The position numbers and the translations under genes are program-made. DNA of 64,000 nucleotides from JBICHN01 sp043101845 (GTDB lineage Bacteria; Planctomycetota; Phycisphaerae; Phycisphaerales; UBA5793). The stretch lies in contig JBICHN010000001.1 in NCBI GenBank assembly GCA_043101845.1, forward strand, positions 100,680 through 164,679, read 5' to 3'. Shown piece after piece: positions 1 through 9,215 of the stretch (positions within the stretch are counted from its first letter, which is position 1; each line of letters opens with the position of its first letter). The notes under the pieces are model-generated. The model worked only from the letters and a program-made list of their open reading frames with translations, was not told the DNA's origin and ran no database searches.

Positions 1-63
1 AACGCCCGAAGCGCCGACGAGCAGCGACGCGAACCCGATGAAAACAACGCTCACGCGGGTCAT
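1..63 (-). CDS. N-terminus of a secreted or membrane protein (partial)
   Basis: An ATG at 63 reading leftwards opens a frame with no stop up to the window edge. It encodes 21 residues: a short basic start (MTRVS) followed by a hydrophobic run of Val, Phe, Ile, Ala and Leu, as in a signal peptide or first membrane helix. The rest of the gene lies outside the window, so no function can be given. It runs the same way as rpsL and rpsG but lies beyond the terminator downstream of rpsG, so it is probably a separate transcript. Confidence 0.5.
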   Translation of the reverse strand, partial: MTRVSVVFIGFASLLVGASGV

Positions 64-133
64 GAGACCCCCGATACTCGATCATCCACCAATGTGCAAG
101 CGGATGCACACTGTTTTCAAGAATGTGAACTCT

Positions 134-170
134 CCAAAACGAACGCCGCCCGCGTCGGACGCGGGCGGCG
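134..170 (-). terminator. Rho-independent terminator after rpsG
   Basis: An 11-bp perfect GC-rich inverted repeat (144-154 with 160-170, loop of 5) lies just beyond the rpsG stop. Read on the minus strand it is followed by TTCGTTTTGG. It ends the rpsL-rpsG transcript. Confidence 0.75.
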
Positions 171-197
171 GGATCTTCAGATTGAGTCGCGCCTGGC

Positions 198-692
198 TTA
201 CCAGCCGAAGTGGGCGAACGCCTTGTTCGCTTCAGCCATACGGTGCGTGTTCTCGCGCGTCGTCATCGCCTTGCCTTCACCGCGGGCCGCGTCGTAGAGC
301 TCGCGGGCGAGTCGCTGCGCCATCGGACGGCCGGACTCGCTCCGGGCCGCCTGAATGATCCAGCGGAACGCGAGGCTCTGCTGGCGGCGGCGGTTCACCT
401 GCACCGGCACCTGATAGTTCGCGCCGCCGACGCGACGCGAGCGGACTTCGACATGCGGCTTCACATTGTCGATCGCGCGTTCGAAGACCTCGATCGAGGT
501 GTCCGGCGCGTTCTCATTGTTTTCCTTGTCGAGCCGACCCTGGATCATGTCGAGCGCGTCATACATGACCCGCTGCGCGACCGACTTCTTGCCGTCGAGC
601 ATGATGCAGTTGATGAACTTCGCCAGCACGATGTTGTCGAAGCGGGGGTCGGGACGAAGCTGATCATCGGACTTCGTGATGCGTCCGGCCAT
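198..692 (-). CDS. rpsG: 30S ribosomal protein S7
   Basis: Ribosomal protein S7, a primary binder of the 3' major domain of 16S rRNA that forms part of the head and the E-site/mRNA exit region of the small subunit. The 164-residue product carries the family core: RPDPRF near the N-terminus, a KFINCIMLDGKK stretch, the VEVRSRRVGGANYQVPV block, and a C-terminal region rich in Arg and Ala. The start at 692 (MAGRITKSDD) is chosen because AGGAAG lies at good spacing; an upstream ATG at 713 would add seven residues and lacks a better ribosome site. It follows rpsL as in the classic str operon, but fusA and tufA do not follow: a terminator comes next. Confidence 0.96.
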   Translation of the reverse strand: MAGRITKSDDQLRPDPRFDNIVLAKFINCIMLDGKKSVAQRVMYDALDMIQGRLDKENNENAPDTSIEVFERAIDNVKPHVEVRSRRVGGANYQVPVQVNRRRQQSLAFRWIIQAARSESGRPMAQRLARELYDAARGEGKAMTTRENTHRMAEANKAFAHFGW

Positions 693-834
693 GGCGTCTT
701 CCTTTCGGCTCATCCGATCGACGGGATGGATCCAGCGTCGATCCGTGTGTTCACCGGGTCGCCTCGCCAGGCTGGCGTGACCCGATTACTTGCCGCGATC
801 GGCGACGACGCCGATCGCATGTCATTGAATGGTC

Positions 835-1206
835 TTACTTGCCCTTCTTGGCGCCGTACTTCGAGCGGCCCTGCTTGCGGCCGTCCACGCCGAGCGTATC
901 GAGCGATCCACGAACGATGTGGTAGCGAACACCCGGGAGGTCGCGGACGCGGCCGCCGCGCACGAGCACGATCGAGTGCTCCTGCAGGTTGTGGCCTTCG
1001 CCACCGATGTACGCGGTCACTTCCTTGCCGTTCGAAAGGCGGACACGGGCGACCTTGCGAAGCGCCGAGTTCGGCTTCTTCGGGGTCACGGTCTTCACCT
1101 GCAGGCAGACGCCGCGCTTCTGTGGCGAAGCCTCGAGGTCGCGGACCTTCGACTTCTTGCCGGGCGAGCGGCGTGGATTCCGGACAAGCTGGTTGATCGT
1201 CGGCAT
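835..1206 (-). CDS. rpsL: 30S ribosomal protein S12
   Basis: Ribosomal protein S12, the decoding-centre protein of the small subunit and classical site of streptomycin resistance. The 123-residue product matches the usual length. It begins MPTINQLVRNPRR, and contains LEASPQKRGVCLQVKTVTPKKPNSALRKVARVRL (given here only as the recognised family core, residues about 25-58), the loop GEGHNLQEHS, and a basic C-terminus ending in KKGK. The lysines of TPKKPNSA and GRVRDLPGVRYH are present. It is the first gene of a two-gene operon with rpsG, 142 bases upstream of it. A candidate promoter lies about 50 bases upstream. Confidence 0.97.
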   Translation of the reverse strand: MPTINQLVRNPRRSPGKKSKVRDLEASPQKRGVCLQVKTVTPKKPNSALRKVARVRLSNGKEVTAYIGGEGHNLQEHSIVLVRGGRVRDLPGVRYHIVRGSLDTLGVDGRKQGRSKYGAKKGK

Positions 1207-1257
1207 ACCGGCGTCAATCCCTTACAACGGGTCAGTGAGTTCTCTGGAAAGCCGGGA

Positions 1258-1285
1258 AGTGTAGCGGTCGCCCCGGGCTCGTCCA
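1258..1285 (-). promoter_or_regulatory. Candidate sigma-70 promoter for rpsL-rpsG
   Basis: On the minus strand, TGGACG (1285-1280) and TACACT (1263-1258) are separated by 16 bases. Each matches 4 of 6 consensus positions. It lies about 50 bases upstream of the rpsL start. Moderate support only. Confidence 0.4.
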
Positions 1286-1389
1286 GCCGCGCAGAGGCGG
1301 AAATCGGCCCCGCCCGAACCCTGCCGGGAACAACGCGAACGCGTCGGGGTCCTTTGATCGCCCCTCGACCCACCGGATAGGATGCCCGC

Positions 1390-3696
1390 ATGATACTGAA
1401 CCGCCCTCAAATCGCTCTTGCCTTCGCGGTCGCCGGGGTTTGCGCGGCCTCGCTCCCGGCCCAGCAGACGATCAAGATCGACCGCGACAACATCGAAATC
1501 CGGGAAGACACCGTTATCGCCTCGGGCGTCTATGAAGTCGAAGACACCGACGGCAACGGCGTCCTCCATGTCGTCGCCGACGGGGTCACGATCGACTTCG
1601 GCGACGCCGTCCTCGACGGCGCCCCCGCCTCGCGTTCCCCAGATGAATACACGGGATACGGCGTCCGGCTCGATGCCGTCAGCGGCGTCACGATCCGGGG
1701 CGGGACGATTCGTGGGTTCAAAGGCGGCGTCTACGCGACCAACGCCGACCGCCTCACCGTCGAGGACCTCACACTCCGTGACAACTTTCGCCAGCGGCTC
1801 CGATCGACTCCCCAGGCCGAGGCGAACTCCGACTGGCTCTGGCCGCATCGCAACGACGAAAATGAATGGCTCAACAACTACGGCGCCGGCCTCTACATCG
1901 AGGATTCGGACGAAGTCACCGTTCGTCGCGTCGTGGCTCGCGAGACTCAGAACGGCGTGATCATTGATCGAGTCAACGACTCCCGGCTCTACGACAACGA
2001 CTGCTCGTTCCTGTCCGGCTGGGGTCTCGCGATGTGGCGGTCGAACCGCAATGTCATCACCCGGAACGCCTTCGACTTCTGCATCCGTGGGTATTCACAT
2101 GGCGTGTACAACCGCGGACAGGACTCCGCCGGCATCCTCATGTTCGAGCAGAACAGCGACAATGTGATCGCGGAGAACTCGGCGACGCACGGCGGCGACG
2201 GATTCTTCGGCTTCGCCGGGCGCGACGCGCTCGGGGAAACCTGGCTCGAGGAGCAGCGGTCCCGACTCCGCGACGAGACCGGCCAGGAGCAGGTCGACCA
2301 GCTGATCGAATTCACGGATGCGGTCATTGAGGCGCATCGCCGTAAGGGCAACAACGACAACCTGCTCATCAACAACGACTTCTCCTACGCGGCCGCCCAC
2401 GGCATCGAGATGACCTTCAGCTTCGGAAACCGATTCATCGGCAATCGCCTCGTCGAGAACGCGATTTGCGGTGTGTGGGGCGGCTACTCGAAAGACACGC
2501 TCATCGCCGACAACACCATGGAGCGGAACGGAGAGGGCGCCTACGGCATGGAACGCGGCGGGATCAACATCGAGCACGGCGCCCGCAATCGTGTCGAATC
2601 GAACACCTTCCGCGAAAACAAATGCGGCGTGTACTTCTGGTGGGACCCCGACCCCGGCCTGCTTATCACGCCCTGGGCGAAGGCGAACGGCGCCGGGTCC
2701 GACGCGAACTCCGTGACGAAGAACTCGTTCGAGGGCGACGAAATCGCCATTCAACTTGTGAAGACCGACGAGACGGTCATCGCCCAGAATGCCTTCGAAC
2801 AGGTCGGTGTCGAAATCGACGCCGACGAGGAAAGCGAACCGGTCACCGAGGTCATGCTTCCCGCCGTGATCTTTCAGCCGCCGGACTATCCGGTCTTCGG
2901 CGTCACGCGACCCGTCGGCGCCCGCGATCATCTCCGGGGGCGCCACCAGATCATCATGACCGAGTGGGGTCCCTGGGACCACGAATCCCCCCTGCTTCGC
3001 GCGTTGCACCACGACCCGGGCGACTCCGACCATGTCTGGGAACTTCAGGGCGCCGGACCGATCGACGGCATCCGCCCGATCGAGCCGGATCTCGAGGCGC
3101 TGCGCGGACGCGTGGAATGGGGATCACTCGACCCGACGGGCGCGACTGGACGAATCGCCATCGGCGCGCCGACCGAAGCGGGCGTAAGCCCGTACCGGAT
3201 CCGCATCAAGGCCGGCGAATTCGAGAGTGAAGTCGCTGGGGTCTTCGTCGTGACCGAATGGCAGATCCGCGCCTTTCCGTGGACCGTGGACCCGCGGGAC
3301 GACTACGACGGATGGCTCGCCGAATCGCGCGGCGATGAGGCGGTCACCGGAACCTCGCGATCCCTCAAGTACAACTTCGCGTTCGCCGGACCGAGCGAAG
3401 CGTCCATTTCCCGTGATATCACTGATGCGCAGCTCGCTCCTGACCGTTTCGGGACGATCGCGACGACCTCCCTCCCGATCCCGGCCGGAACCTGGAAGAT
3501 CACCACGATCAGCGACGACGGAATTCGAGTGCTCGTGGACGGTTCGCCGGTCATCGAGAACTGGACCTGGCACGCCCCGACGCGGAATACGGGCCAGTTC
3601 ACGCTCGACGAGCCGCGGGAGGTCGTCATTCGTGTCGAGCACTTTGAAATCGACGGGTACGCCCAGCTCGATTTCTCGATCGATCCGGTGAACTGA
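1390..3696 (+). CDS. Secreted right-handed beta-helix protein with PA14-like C-terminus
   Basis: A 768-residue exported protein. Residues 1-26 form a signal peptide (MILNRPQIALAFAVAG..., cleavage likely after LPAQ). Residues about 30-480 show the periodic N.I..N....N pattern and runs such as GIEMTFSFGNRFIGNRL typical of parallel beta-helix repeats (NosD/CASH type), which often bind or cleave polysaccharide. The last 140 residues, beginning WQIRAFPWTVDP and holding a SDDGIRVLVDG motif, resemble a PA14 domain, a carbohydrate-binding beta-barrel. No catalytic residues can be assigned. A TAGGAT box sits 6 bases before the ATG with TTGATC 18 bases further up; AGGA overlaps it and could serve as a ribosome site. 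Enzyme activity is not established; binding of a glycan is inferred. Confidence 0.8.
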   Translation: MILNRPQIALAFAVAGVCAASLPAQQTIKIDRDNIEIREDTVIASGVYEVEDTDGNGVLHVVADGVTIDFGDAVLDGAPASRSPDEYTGYGVRLDAVSGVTIRGGTIRGFKGGVYATNADRLTVEDLTLRDNFRQRLRSTPQAEANSDWLWPHRNDENEWLNNYGAGLYIEDSDEVTVRRVVARETQNGVIIDRVNDSRLYDNDCSFLSGWGLAMWRSNRNVITRNAFDFCIRGYSHGVYNRGQDSAGILMFEQNSDNVIAENSATHGGDGFFGFAGRDALGETWLEEQRSRLRDETGQEQVDQLIEFTDAVIEAHRRKGNNDNLLINNDFSYAAAHGIEMTFSFGNRFIGNRLVENAICGVWGGYSKDTLIADNTMERNGEGAYGMERGGINIEHGARNRVESNTFRENKCGVYFWWDPDPGLLITPWAKANGAGSDANSVTKNSFEGDEIAIQLVKTDETVIAQNAFEQVGVEIDADEESEPVTEVMLPAVIFQPPDYPVFGVTRPVGARDHLRGRHQIIMTEWGPWDHESPLLRALHHDPGDSDHVWELQGAGPIDGIRPIEPDLEALRGRVEWGSLDPTGATGRIAIGAPTEAGVSPYRIRIKAGEFESEVAGVFVVTEWQIRAFPWTVDPRDDYDGWLAESRGDEAVTGTSRSLKYNFAFAGPSEASISRDITDAQLAPDRFGTIATTSLPIPAGTWKITTISDDGIRVLVDGSPVIENWTWHAPTRNTGQFTLDEPREVVIRVEHFEIDGYAQLDFSIDPVN

Positions 3697-3839
3697 AGCC
3701 GGCGAATCGTCCGTCGGACCGTTGCTCACCCGGCGTCGGATCGTTACGCTTTGAGGATGATTCCGGGCGTCAAATGAATGATCGCACGGAATTCCCGCCC
3801 TGACGATCGCGGCATGAGTCGCGATGGAGCCACTGCACG

Positions 3840-5138
3840 ATGCTGGAACGAGATGAGCACCGAGAACATCGGCGGTTTCGCGCGCCCGCGCTCGCGATCG
3901 TTCTCCTGGCGATGACCCTTGCGACCGCGTGGTCGACCGTCGCGAACGCGCAGTCGCCGTCGGATCAGGACGATGTCGAGGTCGCCGATGTCGCGAACGA
4001 GGTCCGGATCACGCTCGATGACGGCCGGTCGTTCCGTGGTGTGCTCGTCAAGCGCGACAGGATGAAGGTCGTCCTCCGGATCGCCGGCATCAACACCGAG
4101 TTCGACGCCCGACGCGTGACCGCGGTCAATCGGCTCAAACCGTTCGAAGAGCAGTACGACTACCTCAAGGAGCGCATCCACAAGGATGACTACGAGGAGC
4201 GATACGACTTCTGTGAGTGGATCTACCGACGCGATCGACTCGAGCTCGCAGCGCAGGAACTCGAATCGCTCATTGACGACTTCCCGACCTACGACCCGGC
4301 GCTCACGCTCTATCGCACGGTGGCGCTGGAGATCGAGTCCCGCCGCAATCGCGAGACGCGACCGGCGGCGAATCCGATCGAGGCCAACCCGCAGGCGCCC
4401 GCGCGCGGCGCGTTGCTCACGGAGGACCAGGTCAACATCATTCGGGTGTACGAGATTGATCTCGACGATCCGCCCCGGCTGCTCATCGGACGCGAGACGA
4501 TCGAGAAGATGCTCAACCGGTACGCGGACCATGAACTCATGCCTCGGAGTGAAGCGGGTCGCCGCCGCTTCTACTTTCAGCCTCCGGACGAATTACTGTC
4601 GACACTCTTCCAGCTGCGGGCTCGCGAGCTCTATCACGAGGTACGGGTGTTGAGCGATCCGGAATCGATGCAGCGCTTTCGGAGCGATGTGCATCGAACC
4701 TGGCTCATTAACTCATGCGCGACAACCGACTGCCACGGCGGCGCCGAGGCCGGCGATCTGTTCCTTTTCAATCGCAACCCGAACGAGCCGCGTGTCGCGT
4801 ATACGAACTTCCTCATCCTCGAGCGGACGCGCCTCGAGGGGAAGCCGCTCCTCGACTTCGATCGGCCGGAGCATTCGACGCTCCTCCAGATGGGCTTGCC
4901 GCCGGGCCGGGCGATTCCCGCCCATCCTGCGATCGAAGGCTGGAAACCCGTTTTCCACGACGAGAACGACCCGCTCTTCCGCAAGTCGGTGGAGTGGATT
5001 CGATCGATGTACCAGCCTCGTCCGGACTACGGTATCGAATATGTCCCACCGGCGCTGCGTGACGCGCCGGAGCCGGACCCCGCCCGCCCGGCCGCGGAGA
5101 CGCCGGAGACCGAAGACGCCACGGAGCCGGACCGTTGA
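3840..5138 (+). CDS. Exported protein with a CX4CH motif, unknown role
   Basis: A 432-residue protein with a long basic N-region and hydrophobic segment at about residues 16-37 (APALAIVLLAMTLATAW), ending in ANAQS: a signal peptide. Residues about 50-100 form a small beta-rich module (VRITLDDGRSFRGVLVKRDRM) like an Sm/LSM-type strand pattern. Near residue 292 it has CATTDCHGG: a Cys, four residues, then Cys-His. This is a spaced variant of the haem-c attachment motif CXXCH; the downstream region (AGDLFLFN, then LLQMGLPPGRAIPAHP) is reminiscent of planctomycete cytochrome-c-like proteins where a Met ligand follows. Haem binding is inferred, not shown. The acidic/Pro tail is probably disordered. 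It stands alone between two other exported proteins. Confidence 0.7.
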   Translation: MLERDEHREHRRFRAPALAIVLLAMTLATAWSTVANAQSPSDQDDVEVADVANEVRITLDDGRSFRGVLVKRDRMKVVLRIAGINTEFDARRVTAVNRLKPFEEQYDYLKERIHKDDYEERYDFCEWIYRRDRLELAAQELESLIDDFPTYDPALTLYRTVALEIESRRNRETRPAANPIEANPQAPARGALLTEDQVNIIRVYEIDLDDPPRLLIGRETIEKMLNRYADHELMPRSEAGRRRFYFQPPDELLSTLFQLRARELYHEVRVLSDPESMQRFRSDVHRTWLINSCATTDCHGGAEAGDLFLFNRNPNEPRVAYTNFLILERTRLEGKPLLDFDRPEHSTLLQMGLPPGRAIPAHPAIEGWKPVFHDENDPLFRKSVEWIRSMYQPRPDYGIEYVPPALRDAPEPDPARPAAETPETEDATEPDR

Positions 5139-5325
5139 CGCCGGTTCGCGCGGCGCCACGAAATCTGGTACACTGGCGGACCCGCCGATCGCCGGCGCCC
5201 TGCCCGAGCGCCGGCGCGGGACTTCCGCCCCGGAAACGCTAAACTGGCCGTGCCGCGTCAATTGCCGCGGCGCAATGGCCCGAACCTGAACTCCACGCTG
5301 ATTCCAAGAGAGAGACGACTCCCCC

Positions 5326-7479
5326 ATGAGGCCCATTCGTCTTGCCACGGCTGTGCTTACCGGCGCCATCATGACCACGCCGGTGTTCATCGGATGCGAC
5401 AATCCCGAAGCGGAAGCTCGCCACGCGGCCGCCGAAGCGATTGAAGCGGCGTCGGAGAAGCTGCACCGCTTGTCTCTCAGTTCGGCCTACCCCCTGCCGG
5501 AAACGGAGCGTCGCTCCGGATTCCAGGGAATCATCGACATTCTCCAGGCCGCGCCCGACGGCACGGACGAACAGGCCGCTGCGAAGCACGGCATGATGGC
5601 GAAGGCGCGGATGGAACTCGCCCGACTCGAACTCGAGAAGGCGCGCGATCTCGACCATGTCATCGCGATGGAGATCTCGTTCCTTGGCAAACTCGCCGAC
5701 ATCGCCGTGGAGCAGGATGTCATGGCGCGAGGCGGCGAGTCGTACGACTTCTCGGAGGTCTACCGCGACCTCGAAGCGCTCGAGCAGGATGCGAAGTCGA
5801 GTCGATCCGAACTGAGTCGCTCCCGCCAGTCCCTCGAGGAGCGCATCCGCGAGTTCGAAGAGTCGATCTCCCGCGAAGCGTCAAAGGCGAGCACGCTCCG
5901 CGAAGAAGCGGCGACCGTTAAGTTCCAGGCCGAGGACGCCGAACTCGACGATCGCGAACGGATGATCTACGAAGCGCGCGACATTGGTCGTGAAGCCGAT
6001 CGCCACGCCGTGACGGCGGCCGAGACTGAAGCGCAGCTCGAAACCGTTCGTCCGGAGCTCTCCGAGACCCAGGCCCGAATTTCGCAGACTGAAACCGCGC
6101 TCACCAGCTACGAGACCTCGCGGGGCGTTCTCCGCGAGCGGGAAGACCGCGCCCAGCGCGAGGCGACGCAACTCCGGCAGGACCTCGCCGAAACCGTCGG
6201 TCGCCTGCGCGTCGACTTCGAGAACCTCGCCGAGGAGATCGAGACGGCGTTGACGGATCGCTACGGCGCTGCCCAGCAGCAGGCGGACCAGGCCGTGCAA
6301 TCCGCGCGTACGGCGCAGACGAAGTCGCGCAACGACACTTCCGCCTTCCGTCTTGCGACCGCCCTGCAGCTCTCCGGACAGACCCATGTCGAACGGGCGC
6401 TGAGCCTTCGCTCGTACGAAGCGCTCATCGCGAAGCTCGTCGCGAACGCGGATACGCTCGAACGCGGCGGACAGGACCAGGCGCTGCTCGACGAGATCGC
6501 CTCGCGCATCGAAGAAGACCTGCTCGCCGCCGAAGAAGCGTTCCGCGAAGCGAAGGAGCTCGTCGAGACGACCTCACCCGACGCGACCGCGGCGCAGGAC
6601 GCGAAGGCGCGGCTGCTCTTCGGTCTCGATCAGGGGATCGCGGCCGCGACGGGCGCCGACATGCCCGAAGCGCCGCGACCGACGCCCCGCGCGACGACGC
6701 CGGTCGCGAGCGCCGGTGGAACGCCGCCAGTTCCGGCGAACGAGTTGTTCGACCGCGTCGCCGACGCGCTCGAGCGAAGAGATTTTGGATCGGTCACTTC
6801 GTTCTTTCACGCGGACACGAGTGAAGAAGTCGAGCTTCTCGCGATCATCCAACGGGTAACGGACAGCATTGAAAGATTGGATTCGGCCTGCCAGTCCAAC
6901 TTCGGTCGTGGGATCGGCGAGATCTTCACCGATCCGGAGATTATTGAGACAATCGAAACATCTATTACCTCGCTGACTGGTCAAGATGTCGGACTCTCAG
7001 CGCTGATGGGCCCCGATCCGGCACAGGAGGCGGCTGCGTTTGACGAACTCGTCCGGCAGTTTCGCGATGAGTCAGCGTCGATGGTGATTGAGTACGACTC
7101 GGCCGGTACGACGGCTTGGCTTCCTGACGAACCGAACATGGAAGATGTCGTGCTCGTCTATGTCGACGGTCAGTGGAAGTTCGGCATGGATCTCGAACCA
7201 ATCCGGGAGGGTTCGATCATGTTCGCCGCCATGGTCGGCGCGCCGGAGGGCACGGGACCGGTCGGACTCACCGAAATGTTCGTCGAGCCCGCGCTCACCG
7301 CGATCCAGGGCGTGACCACCCGCGTCGAGAGCGGCGAATATGGCGACGAGTTCACGATGGTCCAGGGCCTCATCGGCGAGATCACCCAGGAGTACGCCAA
7401 GATCATGGCGCAGATGAACCCGGGCGGCCAGCAGCCCGGCGGATTCGGCTTCCCCGGCGGCGGTGGCGGAGGCGGATAA
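5326..7479 (+). CDS. Putative coiled-coil lipoprotein with glycine-rich tail
   Basis: A 717-residue protein starting with a lipoprotein-type signal peptide; Cys24 follows FIG, a tolerable lipobox. Residues about 28-410 are charged, Ala/Glu/Arg-rich and heptad-like (ESISREASKASTLREEAATV, AETEAQLETVRPELSETQAR), indicating a very long coiled coil, probably in the periplasm. A Pro/Thr linker near 445-470 leads to a more globular C-terminal part of about 240 residues, where the region 485-660 looks like a compact domain (NTF2-like fold is possible but unproven). The protein ends in a PGGGGGGG tail. Ribosome site GAGAGA lies upstream. I do not recognise the family. It is followed closely by nadB, whose start lies 37 bases after the stop. 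Confidence 0.75.
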   Translation: MRPIRLATAVLTGAIMTTPVFIGCDNPEAEARHAAAEAIEAASEKLHRLSLSSAYPLPETERRSGFQGIIDILQAAPDGTDEQAAAKHGMMAKARMELARLELEKARDLDHVIAMEISFLGKLADIAVEQDVMARGGESYDFSEVYRDLEALEQDAKSSRSELSRSRQSLEERIREFEESISREASKASTLREEAATVKFQAEDAELDDRERMIYEARDIGREADRHAVTAAETEAQLETVRPELSETQARISQTETALTSYETSRGVLREREDRAQREATQLRQDLAETVGRLRVDFENLAEEIETALTDRYGAAQQQADQAVQSARTAQTKSRNDTSAFRLATALQLSGQTHVERALSLRSYEALIAKLVANADTLERGGQDQALLDEIASRIEEDLLAAEEAFREAKELVETTSPDATAAQDAKARLLFGLDQGIAAATGADMPEAPRPTPRATTPVASAGGTPPVPANELFDRVADALERRDFGSVTSFFHADTSEEVELLAIIQRVTDSIERLDSACQSNFGRGIGEIFTDPEIIETIETSITSLTGQDVGLSALMGPDPAQEAAAFDELVRQFRDESASMVIEYDSAGTTAWLPDEPNMEDVVLVYVDGQWKFGMDLEPIREGSIMFAAMVGAPEGTGPVGLTEMFVEPALTAIQGVTTRVESGEYGDEFTMVQGLIGEITQEYAKIMAQMNPGGQQPGGFGFPGGGGGGG

Positions 7480-7516
7480 TCCCGGCCGGGGCGGAGCACG
7501 AACGCGACGAGCAGTC

Positions 7517-9214
7517 ATGACCTCGACACCGGACCATCGTCGCTACCTCATCCCGTTCCGCGGGACGCTGCTGCCCCAGATCTTCTGCGACACGCTCGTC
7601 ATCGGAACCGGCGTCGCCGGACTTCGCGCTGCGATCGCCGCCTCCGAACACGGCGAAGTCATCGTCCTCTCGAAATCCGATCTCCCGGTGTCGAGCACGA
7701 ACTGGGCGCAGGGCGGCGTCGCCGCGGTGGTCGGTCCTCACCCGCGCGATCGGATTGAATCGCACATTGAAGACACTCTCGTCGCCGGCGCCGGCCTTTG
7801 CGATCCCGCCATCGTGCGGCTCTGCGTCGAACGCGCCAACGCGCGCATTCAGGAACTCGTCGACTGGGGCATTCGCTTCGATCGCGACGCCGAAGGCGAA
7901 TACGAATTCGGGCGCGAAGGCGGTCATCTCGAGTCCCGCGTGCTCCACGCCGATGGTGACGCGACCGGCCGCGAACTCATTCGGTGCCTGAGTGAGCGCG
8001 CACGATCTCGTCCCTCGGTTCGAGTCTTCGAGCGATGCTTCGCGCTCGACCTGCTCACCGCCGACGGCTCCGGCGAAGGACCGGTGCTGGGCGCCATCAC
8101 CTTCCACCCGAAGTACGGCCTGCAGATGATCTGGTCCTGGGCGACCATTCTCGCGACCGGCGGGGCCGGACAGATCTTTCGCGAAACGACGAATCCTTCC
8201 GTCGCGACGGGAGACGGCGTGGCCATGGCCCTCCGCGCCGGCGCGCCGGTCGCCGACATGGCGTTCGTTCAGTTTCATCCGACCACTCTGTATGTCGCCG
8301 GCGCCGCGCGACTCCTCATAACCGAAGCGGTTCGCGGAGAAGGCGCGACGCTCGTCGATCGCCGCGGCGAGCGATTCATGCTCGGCCGACACGACCTCGC
8401 CGAACTCGCGCCCCGCGACATCGTGAGCCGGAGCATCGTCGAGCACCTCGCCCGCACCGGTGATACGCATGTCTACCTCGACGCGCGACATTTCAAACCC
8501 GGATTCTTCCGCTCCCGCTTTCCCGGAATCGCTGCGAAGCTCGCCGACTTCGAGATCGACCCGGAGAACGATCTCATCCCGGTGCACCCAAGCGCCCATT
8601 ACACGATCGGCGGCGTCTGGGTCGATGAGTCCGGCCGCGCCGGCCGGCCCGGCCTGTACGCCTGCGGCGAAGTGTCGTGCAGTCGATTGAACGGCGCGAA
8701 TCGCCTCGCGAGCAACAGTCTCCTCGAAGGACTCGTCTTCGGCGAAATCGTGGGTCGGATATGTGTCGAAGCCCGTGACGAATCGGCGAATGGATCGGGA
8801 CATCGTCCGCCGAAGCGCATCATCAGCGATGTCCGCCTGTCCTCCCGCGGCGAACTCGACCTGACCGATGTCCGCTCGAGCCTGCGCAGCGTGATGTGGC
8901 GACACCTCGGCGTCATCCGCGACGGCGCCACGATGAGCGATGTCGCGGACATGATCGACTTCTGGAGTCGCTACACGCTCGACAAGATCTTCGACGATCC
9001 GGCGGGTTGGGAGATTCAGAACATGCTCACCGTGGCCGCGACGATCTGCGAGAGCGCCCGCTGGCGCCGCGAGTCGCGCGGCGTCCATGTGCGGGCTGAT
9101 CATCCGGAGTCCGACGCGGCCTACGGCGGACACGATGTATGGAGACTCGGCGCCGACGCGCCTGAAGTCATACCCGCGACGGACGAGGCCCAGTCACTCG
9201 AGGAGGTGCATTGA
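7517..9214 (+). CDS. nadB: L-aspartate oxidase
   Basis: Flavoenzyme that oxidises L-aspartate to iminoaspartate, first step of de novo NAD synthesis in the cytoplasm; NadA (quinolinate synthase) is the partner and is not in the window. The 565-residue product has the FAD dinucleotide-binding motif GTGVAGLRAA near residue 30, the SSTNWAQGGVAAV segment, HPTTLY near 260, the arginine-bearing DIVSRSIVEHL, and the C-terminal FAD block HYTIGGVWVDESGR followed by GLYACGEVSCSRLNGANRLASNSLLE, all diagnostic of the succinate dehydrogenase/NadB flavoprotein family. The start at 7517 (MTSTPDHRRY) was chosen since an upstream in-frame ATG at 7463 would overlap the preceding gene. The stop lies one base before the next gene, implying co-transcription. 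Confidence 0.93.
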   Translation: MTSTPDHRRYLIPFRGTLLPQIFCDTLVIGTGVAGLRAAIAASEHGEVIVLSKSDLPVSSTNWAQGGVAAVVGPHPRDRIESHIEDTLVAGAGLCDPAIVRLCVERANARIQELVDWGIRFDRDAEGEYEFGREGGHLESRVLHADGDATGRELIRCLSERARSRPSVRVFERCFALDLLTADGSGEGPVLGAITFHPKYGLQMIWSWATILATGGAGQIFRETTNPSVATGDGVAMALRAGAPVADMAFVQFHPTTLYVAGAARLLITEAVRGEGATLVDRRGERFMLGRHDLAELAPRDIVSRSIVEHLARTGDTHVYLDARHFKPGFFRSRFPGIAAKLADFEIDPENDLIPVHPSAHYTIGGVWVDESGRAGRPGLYACGEVSCSRLNGANRLASNSLLEGLVFGEIVGRICVEARDESANGSGHRPPKRIISDVRLSSRGELDLTDVRSSLRSVMWRHLGVIRDGATMSDVADMIDFWSRYTLDKIFDDPAGWEIQNMLTVAATICESARWRRESRGVHVRADHPESDAAYGGHDVWRLGADAPEVIPATDEAQSLEEVH

Positions 9215-9215
9215 C

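Noticed and set aside
5135..5174. Promoter TTGACG ... TACACT before the coiled-coil lipoprotein
   Set aside because: The spacer is 28 bases, far from the 16 to 18 needed, so the pair cannot act as one sigma-70 promoter.
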